Origin: Pisaster brevispinus
Taxonomy: Eukaryota; Echinodermata; Asteroidea; Forcipulatida; Asteriidae
DNA length: 64,000 nucleotides
Assembly (NCBI GenBank): GCA_023634235.1
Contig: JAMKCF010000039.1
Location: 744,001-808,000 of the forward strand
Reading direction: 5' to 3'
The translations under genes were made by a program, and so were the position numbers. The notes under the pieces were generated by a model. It was not told the origin of the DNA. It saw only the letters and a list, made by a program, of their open reading frames with translations, and did no database searches. Each line of letters begins with the position of its first letter. Position 1 is the first letter of the stretch. Below are positions 45,442 to 58,340 of the stretch, piece after piece.

Positions 45442-48400
45442 ATGGCGTCACTTTTTGGTAGAAAGCTCCTAATTACCCAGGTTTTGGGATTTGGCCATGT
45501 CCCCACACAGAAAAGGTCTTCAGGGAAGTCTAGTCTAGAACGCTGCACCGTCAAATCGCACTTTTGTTTTCGACCCCAAAAACCAAAATGGCGACAGGGT
45601 ACTACCTGTCAAATATTCCCAAAATTCGACCCCCGGTAACATGGCGATTTTCGGCGATCACTTTTCGCGGACACCTCCCCCGACGGTGCTGGTTGGAATT
45701 TGAAGGCCGCAACCATTTTATTCCATGAATTATTGAGGTTTTTTGGGCAACAAAGATGGCGTCACTTTTTGGTAGAAAGCTCCTAATTACCCAGGTTTTG
45801 GGATTTGGCCATGTCCCCACACAGAAAAGGTCTTCAGGGAAGTATAGTCTAGAACGCTGCACCGTCAAATCGCACTTTTGTTTTCGACCCCAAAAATCAA
45901 CATGGCGACAGGGTACTACCTGTCAAATATTCCCAAAATTCGACCCCCGGTAACATGGCGATTTTCGGCGATCACTTTTCGCGGACACCTCCCCCGACGG
46001 TGCTGGTTGGAATTTGAAGGCCGCAACCATTTTATTCCATGAATTATTGAGGTTTTTTGGGCAACAAAGATGGCGTCACTTTTTGGTAGAAAGCTTCTAA
46101 TTGCCCAGGTTTTGGGATTTGGCCATGTCCCCACACAGAAAAGGTCTTCAGGGAAGTCAAGTCTAGAACGCTGCACCGTCAAATCGCACTTTTGTTTTCT
46201 ACCCCAAAAATCAAAATGGCGACAGGGTACTACCTGTCAAATATTCCCAAAATTCGACCCCCGGTAACATGGCGATTTTCGGCGATCACTTTTCGCGGAC
46301 ACCTCCCCCGACGGTGCTGGTTGGACTTTGAAGGCCGCAACCATTTTATTCCATGAATTATTGAGTTTTTTGGGGCAACAAAGATGGCGTCACTTTTTGG
46401 TAGAAAGCTCCTAATTGCCCAGGTTTTGGGATTTGGCCATGTCCCCACACAGAAAAGGTCTTCAGGGAAGTCTAGTCTAGAACGCTGCACCGTCAAATCG
46501 CACTTTTGTTTTCGACCTCAAAAAACCAAAATGGCGACAGGGTACTACCTGTCAAATATTCCCAAAATTCGACCCCGGTAACATGGCGATTTTCGGCGAT
46601 CACTTTTCGCGGACACCTCCCCCGACGGTGCTGGTTGGAATTTGAAGGCCGCAACCATTTTATTCCATGAATTATTGAGGTTTTTTGGGCAACAAAGATG
46701 GCGTCACTTTTTGGTAGAAAGCTCCTAATTGCCCAGGTTTTGGGATTTGGCCATGTCCCCACACAGAAAAGGTCTTCAGGGAAGTCTAGTCTAGAGTGCT
46801 GCACCGTCAAATCGCACTTTTGTTTTCGACCCCAAAAATCAAAATGGCGACCTGTCAAATATTCCCAAAATTCGACCCCCGGTAACATGGCGATTTTCGG
46901 CGATCACTTTTCGCGGACACCTCCCCCGACGGTGCTGGTTGGAATTTGAAGGCCGCAACCATTTTATTCCATGAATTATTGAGGTTTTTTGGGCAACAAA
47001 GATGGCGTCACTTTTTGGTAGAAAGCTCCTAATTGCCCAGGTTTTGGGATTTGGCCATGTCCCCACACAGAAAAGGTCTTCAGGGAAGTCTAGTCTAGAA
47101 CGCTGCACCGTCAAATCGCACTTTTGTTTTCGACCCCAAAAACCAAAATGGCGACAGGGTACTACCTGTCAAATATTCCCAAAATTCGACCCCCGGTAAC
47201 ATGGCGATTTTCGGCGATCACTTTTCGCGGACACCTCCCCCGACGGTGCTGGTTGGAATTTGAAGGCCGCAACCATTTTATTCCATGAATTATTGAGGTT
47301 TTTGGGGCAACAAAGATGGCGTCACTTTTTGGTAGAAAGCTTCTAATTGCCCAGGTTTTGGGATTTGGCCATGTCCCCACACAGAAAAGGTCTTCAGGGA
47401 AGTCGAGTCTAGAACGCTGCGCCGTCAAATCGCACTTTTGTTTTCGACCCCAAAAATCAAAATGGCAACAGGGTACTACCTGTCAAATATTCCCAAAATT
47501 CGACCCCCGGTAACATGGCGATTTTCGGCGATCACTTTTCGCGGACACCTCCCCCGACGGTGCTGGTTGGAATTTGAAGGCCGCAACCATTTTATTCCAT
47601 GAATTATTGAGGTTTTTTGGGCAACAAAGATGGCGTCACTTTTTGGTAGAAAGCTCCTAATTACCCAGGTTTTGGGATTTGGCCATGTCCCCACACAGAA
47701 AAGGTCTTCAGGGAAGTCTAGTCTAGAACGCTGCACCATCAAATCGCACTTTTGTTTTCGACCCCAAAAACCAAAATGGCGACAGGGTACTACCTGTCAA
47801 ATATTCGCAAAATTCGACCCCCGGTAACATGGCGATTTTCGGCGATCACTTTTCGCGGACACCTCCCCCGACGGTGCTGGTTGGAATTTGAAGGCCGCAA
47901 CCATTTTATTCCATGAATTATTGAGGTTTTTTGGGCAACAAAGATGGCGTCACTTTTTGGTAGAAAGCTCCTAATTACCCAGGTTTTGGGATTTGGCCAT
48001 GTCCCCACACAGAAAAGGTCTTCAGGGAAGTATAGTCTAGAACGCTGCACCGTCAAATCGCACTTTTGTTTTCGACCCCAAAAATCAACATGGCGACAGG
48101 GTACTACCTGTCAAATATTCCCAAAATTCGACCCCCGGTAACATGGCGATTTTCGGCGATCACTTTTCGCGGACACCTCCCCCGACGGTGCTGGTTGGAA
48201 TTTGAAGGCCGCAACCATTTTATTCCATGAATTATTGAGGTTTTTTGGGCAACAAAGATGGCGTCACTTTTTGGTAGAAAGCTTCTAATTGCCCAGGTTT
48301 TGGGATTTGGCCATGTCCCCACACAGAAAAGGTCTTCAGGGAAGTCAAGTCTAGAACGCTGCACCGTCAAATCGCACTTTTGTTTTCTACCCCAAAAATC

Positions 48401-51400
48401 AAAATGGCGACAGGGTACTACCTGTCAAATATTCCCAAAATTCGACCCCCGGTAACATGGCGATTTTCGGCGATCACTTTTCGCGGACACCTCCCCCGAC
48501 GGTGCTGGTTGGAATTTGAAGGCCGCAACCATTTTATTCCATGAATTATTGAGGTTTTTTGGGCAACAAAGATGGCGTCACTTTTTGGTAGAAAGCTCCT
48601 AATTACCCAGGTTTTGGGATTTGGCCATGTCCCCACACAGAAAAGGTCTTCAGGGAAGTCTAGTCTAGAACGCTGCACCATCAAATCGCACTTTTGTTTT
48701 CGACCCCAAAAACCAAAATGGCGACAGGGTACTACCTGTCAAATATTCGCAAAATTCGACCCCCGGTAACATGGCGATTTTCGGCGATCACTTTTCGCGG
48801 ACACCTCCCCCGACGGTGCTGGTTGGAATTTGAAGGCCGCAACCATTTTATTCCATGAATTATTGAGGTTTTTTGGGCAACAAAGATGGCGTCACTTTTT
48901 GGTAGAAAGCTCCTAATTACCCAGGTTTTGGGATTTGGCCATGTCCCCACACAGAAAAGGTCTTCAGGGAAGTATGGTCTAGAACGCTGCACCGTCAAAT
49001 CGCACTTTTGTTTTCGACCCCAAAAATCAACATGGCGACAGGGTACTACCTGTCAAATATTCCCAAAATTCGACCCCCGGTAACATGGCGATTTTCGGCG
49101 ATCACTTTTCGCGGACACCTCCCCCGACGGTGCTGGTTGGAATTTGAAGGCCGCAACCATTTTATTCCATGAATTATTGAGGTTTTTTGGGCAACAAAGA
49201 TGGCGTCACTTTTTGGTAGAAAGCTTCTAATTGCCCAGGTTTTGGGATTTGGCCATGTCCCCACACAGAAAAGGTCTTCAGGGAAGTCAAGTCTAGAACG
49301 CTGCACCGTCAAATCGCACTTTTGTTTTCTACCCCAAAAATCAAAATGGCGACAGGGTACTACCTGTCAAATATTCCCAAAATTCGACCCCCGGTAACAT
49401 GGCGATTTTCGGCGATCACTTTTCGCGGACACCTCCCCCGACGGTGCTGGTTGGAATTTGAAGGCCGCAACCATTTTATTCCATGAATTATTGAGTTTTT
49501 TTGGGCAACAAAGATGGCGTCACTTTTTGGTAGAAAGCTCCTAATTGCCCAGGTTTGGGGATTTGGCCATGTCCCCACACAGAAAAGGTCTTCAGGGAAG
49601 TCTAGTCTAGAACGCTGCACCGTCAAATCGCACTTTTGTTTTCGACCCCAAAAATCAAAATGGCGACAGGGTACTACCTGTCAAATATTCCCAAAATTCG
49701 ACCCCCGGTAACATGCAATTTTCGGCGATCACTTTTCGCGGACACCTCCCCCGACGGTGCTGGTTGGAATTTGAAGGCCGCAACCATTTTATTCCATGAA
49801 TTATTGAGGTTTTTTGGGCAACAAAGATGGCGTCACTTTTTGGTAGAAAGCTCCTAATTGCCCAGGTTTTGGGATTTGGCCATGTCCCCACACAGAAAAG
49901 GTCTTCAGGGAAGTCTAGTCTAGAACGCTGCACCGTCAAATCGCACTTTTGTTTTCGACCCCAAAAACCAAAATGGCGACAGGGTACTACCTGTCAAATA
50001 TTCCCTAAATTCGACCCCCCGGTAACATGGCGATTTTCGGCGATCACTTTTCGCGGACACCTCCCCCGACGGTGCTGGTTGGAATTTGAAGGCCGCAACC
50101 ATTTTATTCCATGAATTATTGAGGTTTTTTGGGCAACAAAGATGGCGTCACTTTTTGGTAGAAAGCTTCTAATTGCCCAGGTTTTGGGATTTGGCCATGT
50201 CCCCACACAGAAAAGGTCTTCAGGGAAGTATAGGCTAGAACGCTGCACCTTCAAATCGCACTTTTGTTTTCGACCCCAAAAATCAAAATGGCGACAGGGT
50301 ACTACCTGTCAAATATTCCCAAAATTCGACCCCCGGTAACATGGCGATTTTCGGCGATCACTTTTCGCGGACACCTCCCCCGACGGTGCTGGTTGGAATT
50401 TGAAGGCCGCAACCATTTTATTCCATGAATTATTGAGGTTTTTTGGGCAACAAAGATGGCGTCACTTTTTGGTAGAAAGCTCCTAATTACCCAGGTTTTG
50501 GGATTTGGCCATGTCCCCACACAGAAAAGGTCTTCAGGGAAGTCTAGTCTAGAACGCTGCACCGTCAAATCGCACTTTTGTTTTCGACCCCAAAAATCAA
50601 AATGGCGACAGGGTACTACCTGTCAAATATTTCCAAAATTCGACCCCGGTAACATGGCGATTTTCGGCGATCACTTTTCGCGGACACCTCCCCCGACGGT
50701 GCTGGTTGGAATTTGAAGGCCGCAACCATTTTATTCCATGAATTATTGAGGTTTTTTGGGCAACAAAGATGGCGTCACTTTTTGGTAGAAAGCTCCTAAT
50801 TGCCCAGGTTTTGGGATTTGGCCATGTCCCCACACAGAAAAGGTCTTCAGGGAAGTCTAGTCTAGAACGCTGCACCGTCAAATCGCACTTTTGTTTTCGA
50901 CCCCAAAAACCAAAATGGCGACAGGGTACTACCTGTCAAATATTCCCAAAATTCGACCCCCGGTAACATGGCGATTTTCGGCGATCACTTTTCGCGGACA
51001 CCTCCCCCGACGGTGCTGGTTGGAATTTGAAGGCCGCAACCATTTTATTCCATGAATTATTGAGGTTTTTTGGGCAACAAAGATGGCGTCACTTTTTGGT
51101 AGAAAGCTTCTAATTGCCCAGGTTTTGGGATTTGGCCATGTCCCCACACAGAAAAGGTCTTCAGGGAAGTCGAGTCTAGACTGCTGCACCGTCAAATCGC
51201 ACTTTTGTTTTCGACCCCAAAAATCAAAATGGCGACAGGGTACTACCTGTCAAATATTCCCAAAATTCGACCCCCGGTAACATGGCGATTTTCGGCGATC
51301 ACTTTTCGCGGACACCTCCCCCGACGGTGCTGGTTGGAATTTGAAGGCCGCAACCATTTTATTCCATGAATTATTGAGGTTTTTTGGGCAACAAAGATGG

Positions 51401-52860
51401 CGTCACTTTTTGGTAGAAAGCTTCTAATTGCCCAGGTTTTGGGATTTGGCCATGTCCCCACACAGAAAAGGTCTTCAGGGAAGTCAAGTCTAGAACGCTG
51501 CACCGTCAAATCGCACTTTTGTTTTCTACCCCAAAAATCAAAATGGCGACAGGGTACTACCTGTCAAATATTCCCAAAATTCGACCCCCGGTAACATGGC
51601 GATTTTCGGCGATCACTTTTCGCGGACACCTCCCCCGACGGTGCTGGTTGGAATTTGAAGGCCGCAACCATTTTATTCCATGAATTATTGAGTTTTTTGG
51701 GGCAACAAAGATGGCGTCACTTTTTGGTAGAAAGCTCCTAATTGCCCAGGTTTTGGGGATTTGGCCATGTCCCCACACAGAAAAGGTCTTCAGGGAAGTC
51801 TAGTCTAGAACGCTGCACCGTCAAATCGCACTTTTGTTTTCGACCCCAAAAATCAAAATGGCGACAGGGTACTACCTGTCAAATATTCCCAAAATTCGAC
51901 CCCCGGTAACATGGCGATTTTCGGCGATCACTTTTCGCGGACACCTCCCCCGACGGTGCTGGTTGGAATTTGACGGCCGCAACCATTTTATTCCATGAAT
52001 TATTGAGGTTTTTTGGGCAACAAAGATGGCGTCACTTTTTGGTAGAAAGCTCCTAATTGCCCAGGTTTTGGGATTTGGCCATGTCCCCACACAGAAAAGG
52101 TCTTCAGGGAAGTCTAGTCTAGAACGCTGCACCGTCAAATCGCACTTTTGTTTTCGACCCCAAAAATCAAAATGGCGACCTGTCAAATATTCCCAAAATT
52201 CGACCCCCGGTAACATGGCGATTTTCGGCGATCACTTTTCGCGGACACCTCCCCCGACGGTGCTGGTTGGAATTTGAAGGCCGCAACCATTTTATTCCAT
52301 GAATTATTGAGGTTTTTTGGGCAACAAAGATGGCGTCACTTTTTGGTATAAAGCTCCTAATTGCCCAGGTTTTGGGATTTGGCCATGTCCACACACAGAA
52401 AAGGTCTTCAGGGAAGTCTAGTCTAGAACGCTGCACCGTCAAATCGCACTTTTGTTTTCGACCCCAAAAATCAAAATGGCGACAGGGTACTACCTGTCAA
52501 ATATTCCCAAAATTCGACCCCCGGTAACATGGCGATTTTCGGCGATCACTTTTCGCGGACACCTCCCCCGACGGTGCTGGTTGGAATTTGAAGGCCGCAA
52601 CCATTTTATTCCATGAATTATTGAGGTTTTTTGGGCAACAAAGATGGCGTCACTTTTTGCTAGAAAGCTCCTAATTGCCCAGGTTTTGGGATTTGGCCAT
52701 GTCCCCACACAGAAAAGGTCTTCAGGGAAGTCTAGTCTAGAACGCTGCACCGTCAAATCGCACTTTTGTTTTCGACCCCAAAAATCAAAATGGCGACAGG
52801 GTACTACCTGTCAAATATTCCCAAAATTCGACCCCCGGTAACATGGCGATTTTCGGCGAT
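43771..52860 (+). repeat. Subfamily C block, second
   Basis: C markers (TTTTCGCGG, GGTTGGAATTTG, GGGCAAC) dominate, interrupted by a B-type stretch at about 44371-44700. Many units are of the AATTACCC/AAAAACCAAAATGG, TCAACATGG and TTTTCTACC variants. The run CTGCGCC with ATGGCAACAGGG, then ATATTCGCAAAATTCG (47316, 47630), matches 21406 and 21720 in the first C block, showing long-range relatedness. Confidence 0.8.
47630..49513 (+). repeat. Three-unit higher-order repeat, 942-bp period, two copies
   Basis: The order is a unit with CTGCACCATC and ATATTCGC, a unit with AAGTATAG (or AAGTATGG) and TCAACATGG, then a unit with GCTTCT, TCAAG and TTTTCTACC. It appears at 47630-48571 and 48572-49513. 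A related triplet without the ATATTCGC change is at 45442-46383. Confidence 0.75.
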
Positions 52861-54010
52861 CACTTTTTGCGGACGACTCCCCCGACGGTGCTGGTTCGAA
52901 CTTGAAGGCCGCAACCATTTTATTCCATGAATTATTGAGGTTTTTGGGGCAAGAAAGATGGCGTCACTTTTTGCTAGAAAGCTCCTAATTGCCCAGGTTT
53001 TGGGATTTGGCCATGTCCCCACACAGAAAAGGTCGTCAGGGAAGTGTAGTCTAGAGTGCTGCACCGTCAAATCGCACTTTTGTTTTCGACCCCAAAAGTC
53101 AAAATGGCGACCTGTCAAATATTCCCAAAATTCGACCCCCGGTAACATGGCGATTTTCGGCGATCACTTTTTGCGGACGACTCCCCCGACGGTGCTGGTT
53201 CGAACTTGAAGGCCGCAACCATTTTATTCCATGAATTATTGAGGTTTTTGGGGCAAGAAAGATGGCGTCACTTTTTGCTAGAAAGCTCCTAATTGCCCAG
53301 GTTTTGGGATTTGGCCATGTCCCCACACAGAAAAGGTCTTCAGGGAAGTGTAGTCTAGAGTGCTGCACCGTCAAATCGCACTTTTGTTTTCGACCCCAAA
53401 AGTCAAAATGGCGACAGGGTACTACCTGTCAAATATTCCCAAAATTCGACCCCCGGTAACATGGCGATTTTCGGCGATCACTTTTTGCGGACGACTCCCC
53501 CGACGGTGCTGGTTCGAACTTGAAGGCCGCAACCATTTTATTCCATGAATTATTGAGGTTTTTGGGGCAAGAAAGATGGCGTCACTTTTTGCTAGAAAGC
53601 TCCTAATTGCCCAGGTTTTGGGATTTGGCCATGTCCCCACACAGAAAAGGTCTTCAGGGAAGTCTAGTCTAGAGTGCTGCACCGTCAAATCGCACTTTTG
53701 TTTTCGACCCCAAAAGTCAAAATGGCGACAGGGTACTACCTGTCAAATATTCCCAAAATTCGACCCCCGGTAACATGGCGATTTTCGGCGATCACTTTTT
53801 GCGGACGACTCCCCCGACGGTGCTGGTTCGAACTTGAAGGCCGCAACCATTTTATTCCATGAATTATTGAGGTTTTTGGGGCAAGAAAGATGGCGTCACT
53901 TTTTGCTAGAAAGCTCCTAATTGCCCAGGTTTTGGGATTTGGCCATGTCCCCACACAGAAAAGGTCTTCAGGGAAGTCTAGTCTAGAGTGCTGCACCGTC
54001 AAATCGCACT
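52861..54010 (+). repeat. Island of subfamily A units inside C
   Basis: From 52861 the A set appears at once: TTTTTGCGGACGACTCC, GGTTCGAACTTG, GGGGCAAGAAAG, GCTAG, TAGAGTGCTGC, AAAAGTCAAAATGG. It persists for four units (52958, a 304-bp unit; 53262; 53576; 53890), then reverts to C by about 54100. The first unit carries GGTCGTCAGGGAAGTGTAG, otherwise seen only at 6998. Offsets to 6998 and 7302 are both 45960 bp. The best reading is transfer of about 1.1 kb between distant parts of the array. Confidence 0.85.
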
Positions 54011-54099
54011 TTTGTTTTCGACCCCAAAAATCAAAATGGCGACAGGGTACTACCTGTCAAATATTCCCAAAATTCGACCCCCGGTAACATGGCGATTTT

Positions 54100-57000
54100 C
54101 GGCGATCACTTTTCGCGGACACCTCCCCCGACGGTGCTGTTTGGAATTTGAAGGCCGCAACCATTTTATTCCATGAATTATTGAGGTTTTTTGGGCAACA
54201 AAGATGGCGTCACTTTTTCGTAGAAAGCTTCTAATTGCCCAGGTTTTGGGATTTGGCCATGTCCCCACACAGAAAAGGTCTTCAGGGAAGTCAAGTCTAG
54301 AACGCTGCACCGTCAAATCGCACTTTTGTTTTCTACCCCAAAAATCAAAATGGCGACAGGGTACTACCTGTCAAATATTCCCAAAATTCGACCCCCGGTA
54401 ACATGGCGATTTTCGGCGATCACTTTTCGCGGACACCTCCCCCGACGGTGCTGGTTGGAATTTGAAGGCCGCAACCATTTTATTCCATGAATTCTTGAGT
54501 TTTTTTGGGCAACAAAGATGGCGTCACTTTTTGGTAGAAAGCTTCTAATTGCCCAGGTTTGGGGATTTGGCCATGTCCTCACACAGAAAAGGTCTTCAGG
54601 GAAGTCTAGTCTAGAACGCTGCACCGTCAAATCGCACTTTTGTTTTCGACCCCAAAAATCAAAATGGCGACAGGGTACTACCTGTCAAATATTCCCAAAA
54701 TTCGACCCCCGGTAACATGGCGATTTTCGGCGATCACTTTTCGCGGACACCTCCCCCGACGGTGCTGGTTGGAATTTGAAGGCCGCAACCATTTTATTCC
54801 ATGAATTATTGAGGTTTTTTGGGCAACAAAGATGGCGTCACTTTTTGGTAGAAAGCTCCTAATTGCCCAGGTTTTGGGATTTGGCCATGTCCCCACACAG
54901 AAAAGGTCTTCAGGGAAGTCTAGTCTAGAACGCTGCACCGTCAAATCGCACTTTTGTTTTCGACCCCAAAAATCAAAATGGCGACCTGTCAAATATTCCC
55001 AAAATTCGACCCCCGGTAACATGGCGATTTTCGGCGATCACTTTTCGCGGACACCTCCCCCGACGGTGCTGGTTGGAATTTGAAGGCCGCAACCATTTTA
55101 TTCCATTAATTATTGAGGTTTTTTGGGCAACAAAGATGGCGTCACTTTTTGGTATAAAGCTCCTAATTGCCCAGGTTTTGGGATTTGGCCATGTCCCCAC
55201 ACAGAAAAGGTCTTCAGGGAAGTCTAGTCTAGAACGCTGCACCGTCAAATCGCACTTTTGTTTTCGACCCCAAAAATCAAAATGGCGACAGGGTACTACC
55301 TGTCAAATATTCCCCAAATTCGACCCCCGGTAACATGGCGATTTTCGGCGATCACTTTTCGCGGACACCTCCCCCGACGGTGCTGGTTGGAATTTGAAGG
55401 CCGCAACCATTTTATTCCATGAATTATTGAGGTTTTTTGGGCAACACAGATGGCGTCACTTTTTGGTAGAAAGCTCCTAATTGCCCAGGTTTTGGGATTT
55501 GGCCATGTCCCCACACAGAAAAGGTCTTCAGGGAAGTCTAGTCTAGAACGCTGCACCGTCAAATCGCACTTTTGTTTTCGACCCCAAAAATCAAAATGGC
55601 GACAGGGTACTACCTGTCAAATATTCCCAAAATTCGACCCCCGGTAACATGGCGATTTTCGGCGATCACTTTTCGCGGACACCTCCCCCGACGGTGCTGG
55701 TTGGAATTTGAAGGCCGCAACCATTTTATTCCATGAATTATTGAGGTTTTTTGGGCAACAAAGATGGCGTCACTTTTTGGTAGAAAGCTCCTAATTGCCC
55801 AGGTTTTGGGATTTGGCCATGTCCCCACACAGAAAAGGTCTTCAGGGAAGTCTAGTCTAGAACGCTGCACCGTCAAATCGCACTTTTGTTTTCGACCCCA
55901 AAAATCAAAATGGCGACCTGTCAAATATTCCCAAAATTCGACCCCCGGTAACATGGCGATTTTCGGCGATCACTTTTCGCGGACACCTCCCCCGACGGTG
56001 CTGGTTGGAATTTGAAGGCCGCAACCATTTTATTCCATTAATTATTGAGGTTTTTTGGGCAACAAAGATGGCGTCACTTTTTGGTATAAAGCTCCTAATT
56101 GCCCAGGTTTTGGGATTTGGCCATGTCCCCACACAGAAAAGGTCTTCAGGGAAGTCTAGTCTAGAACGCTGCACCGTCAAATCGCACTTTTGTTTTCGAC
56201 CCCAAAAATCAAAATGGCGACAGGGTACTACCTGTCAAATATTCCCAAAATTCGACCCCCGGTAACATGGCGATTTTCGGCGATCACTTTTCGCGGACAC
56301 CTCCCCCGACGGTGCTGTTTGGAATTTGAAGGCCGCAACCATTTTATTCCATGAATTATTGAGGTTTTTTGGGCAACAAAGATGGCGTCACTTTTTCGTA
56401 GAAAGCTTCTAATTGCCCAGGTTTTGGGATTTGGCCATGTCCCCACACAGAAAAGGTCTTCAGGGAAGTCAAGTCTAGAACGCTGCACCGTCAAATCGCA
56501 CTTTTGTTTTCTACCCCAAAAATCAAAATGGCGACAGGGTACTACCTGTCAAATATTCCCAAAATTCGACCCCCGGTAACATGGCGATTTTCGGCGATCA
56601 CTTTTCGCGGACACCTCCCCCGACGGTGCTGGTTGGAATTTGAAGGCCGCAACCATTTTATTCCATGAATTCTTGAGTTTTTTTGGGCAACAAAGATGGC
56701 GTCACTTTTTGGTAGAAAGCTTCTAATTGCCCAGGTTTGGGGATTTGGCCATGTCCTCACACAGAAAAGGTCTTCAGGGAAGTCTAGTCTAGAACGCTGC
56801 ACCGTCAAATCGCACTTTTGTTTTCGACCCCAAAAATCAAAATGGCGACAGGGTACTACCTGTCAAATATTCCCAAAATTCGACCCCCGTTAACATGGCG
56901 ATTTTCGGCGATCACTTTTCGCGGACACCTCCCCCGACGGTGCTGGTTGGAATTTGAAGGCCGCAACCATTTTATTCCATGAATTATTGAGGTTTTTTGG

Positions 57001-58340
57001 GCAACAAAGATGGCGTCACTTTTTGGTAGAAAGCTCCTAATTGCCCAGGTTTTGGGATTTGGCCATGTCCCCACACAGAAAAGGTCTTCAGGGAAGTCTA
57101 GTCTAGAACGCTGCACCGTCAAATCGCACTTTTGTTTTCGACCCCAAAAATCAAAATGGCGACCTGTCAAATATTCCCAAAATTCGACCCCCGGTAACAT
57201 GGCGATTTTCGGCGATCACTTTTCGCGGACACCTCCCCCGACGGTGCTGGTTGGAATTTGAAGGCCGCAACCATTTTATTCCATGAATTATTGAGGTTTT
57301 TTGGGCAACAAAGATGGCGTCACTTTTTGGTATAAAGCTCCTAATTGCCCAGGTTTTGGGATTTGGCCATGTCCCCACACAGAAAAGGTCTTCAGGGAAG
57401 TCTAGTCTAGAACGCTGCACCGTCAAATCGCACTTTTGTTTTCGACCCCAAAAATCAAAATGGCGACAGGGTACTACCTGTCAAATATTCCCCAAATTCG
57501 ACCCCCGGTAACATGGCGATTTTCGGCGATCACTTTTCGCGGACACCTCCCCCGACGGTGCTGGTTGGAATTTGAAGGCCGCAACCATTTTATTCCATGA
57601 ATTATTGAGGTTTTTTGGGCAACACAGATGGCGTCACTTTTTGGTAGAAAGCTCCTAATTGCCCAGGTTTTGGGATTTGGCCATGTCCCCACACAGAAAA
57701 GGTCTTCAGGGAAGTCTAGTCTAGAACGCTGCACCGTCAAATCGCACTTTTGTTTTCGACCCCAAAAATCAAAATGGCGACAGGGTACTACCTGTCAAAT
57801 ATTCCCAAAATTCGACCCCCGGTAACATGGCGATTTTCGGCGATCACTTTTCGCGGACACCTCCCCCGACGGTGCTGGTTGGAATTTGAAGGCCGCAACC
57901 ATTTTATTGCATGAATTATTGAGGTTTTTTGGGCAACAAAGATGGCGTCACTTTTTGGTAGAAAGCTCCTAATTGCCCAGGTTTTGGGATTTGGCCATGT
58001 CCCCACACAGAAAAGGTCTTCAGGGAAGTCTAGTCTAGAACGCTGCACCGTCAAATCGCACTTTTGTTTTCGACCCCAAAAATCAAAATGGCGACCTGTC
58101 AAATATTCCCGAAATTCGACCCCCGGTAACATGGCGATTTTCGGCGATCACTTTTCGCGGACACCTCCCCCGACGGTGCTGGTTCGAATTTGAAGGCCGC
58201 AACCATTTTATTCCATGAATTATTGAGGTTTTTTGGGCAACACAGATGGCGTCACTTTTTGGTAGAAAGCTCCTAATTGCCCAGGTTTTGGGATTTGGCC
58301 ATGTCCCCACACAGAAAAGGTCTTCAGGGAAGTCTAGTCT
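54100..58340 (+). repeat. Subfamily C block, third
   Basis: C markers return and most of the block is occupied by a seven-unit tandem duplication. Four units are the 304-bp deletion form (54832, 55764, 57010, 57942), the densest cluster of this variant in the window. It ends where TAGACTGCTGC of subfamily E appears. Confidence 0.8.
54204..58245 (+). repeat. Seven-unit tandem duplication, 2178-bp period
   Basis: Landmarks 54204, 54518, 54832, 55136, 55450, 55764 recur 2178 bp later as 56382, 56696, 57010, 57314, 57628, 57942. Shared private variants include GCTGTTTGGAA, TTTTTCGTAGAAAGC, GTCCTCACACAG and ATTCCCCAAATTCG. Differences are few: ATTAATTATTG at 55107 against ATGAATTATTG at 57285, and CCCCGTTAAC near 56887. 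The first copy itself contains a 932-bp internal repeat (54832-56381). Confidence 0.85.
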
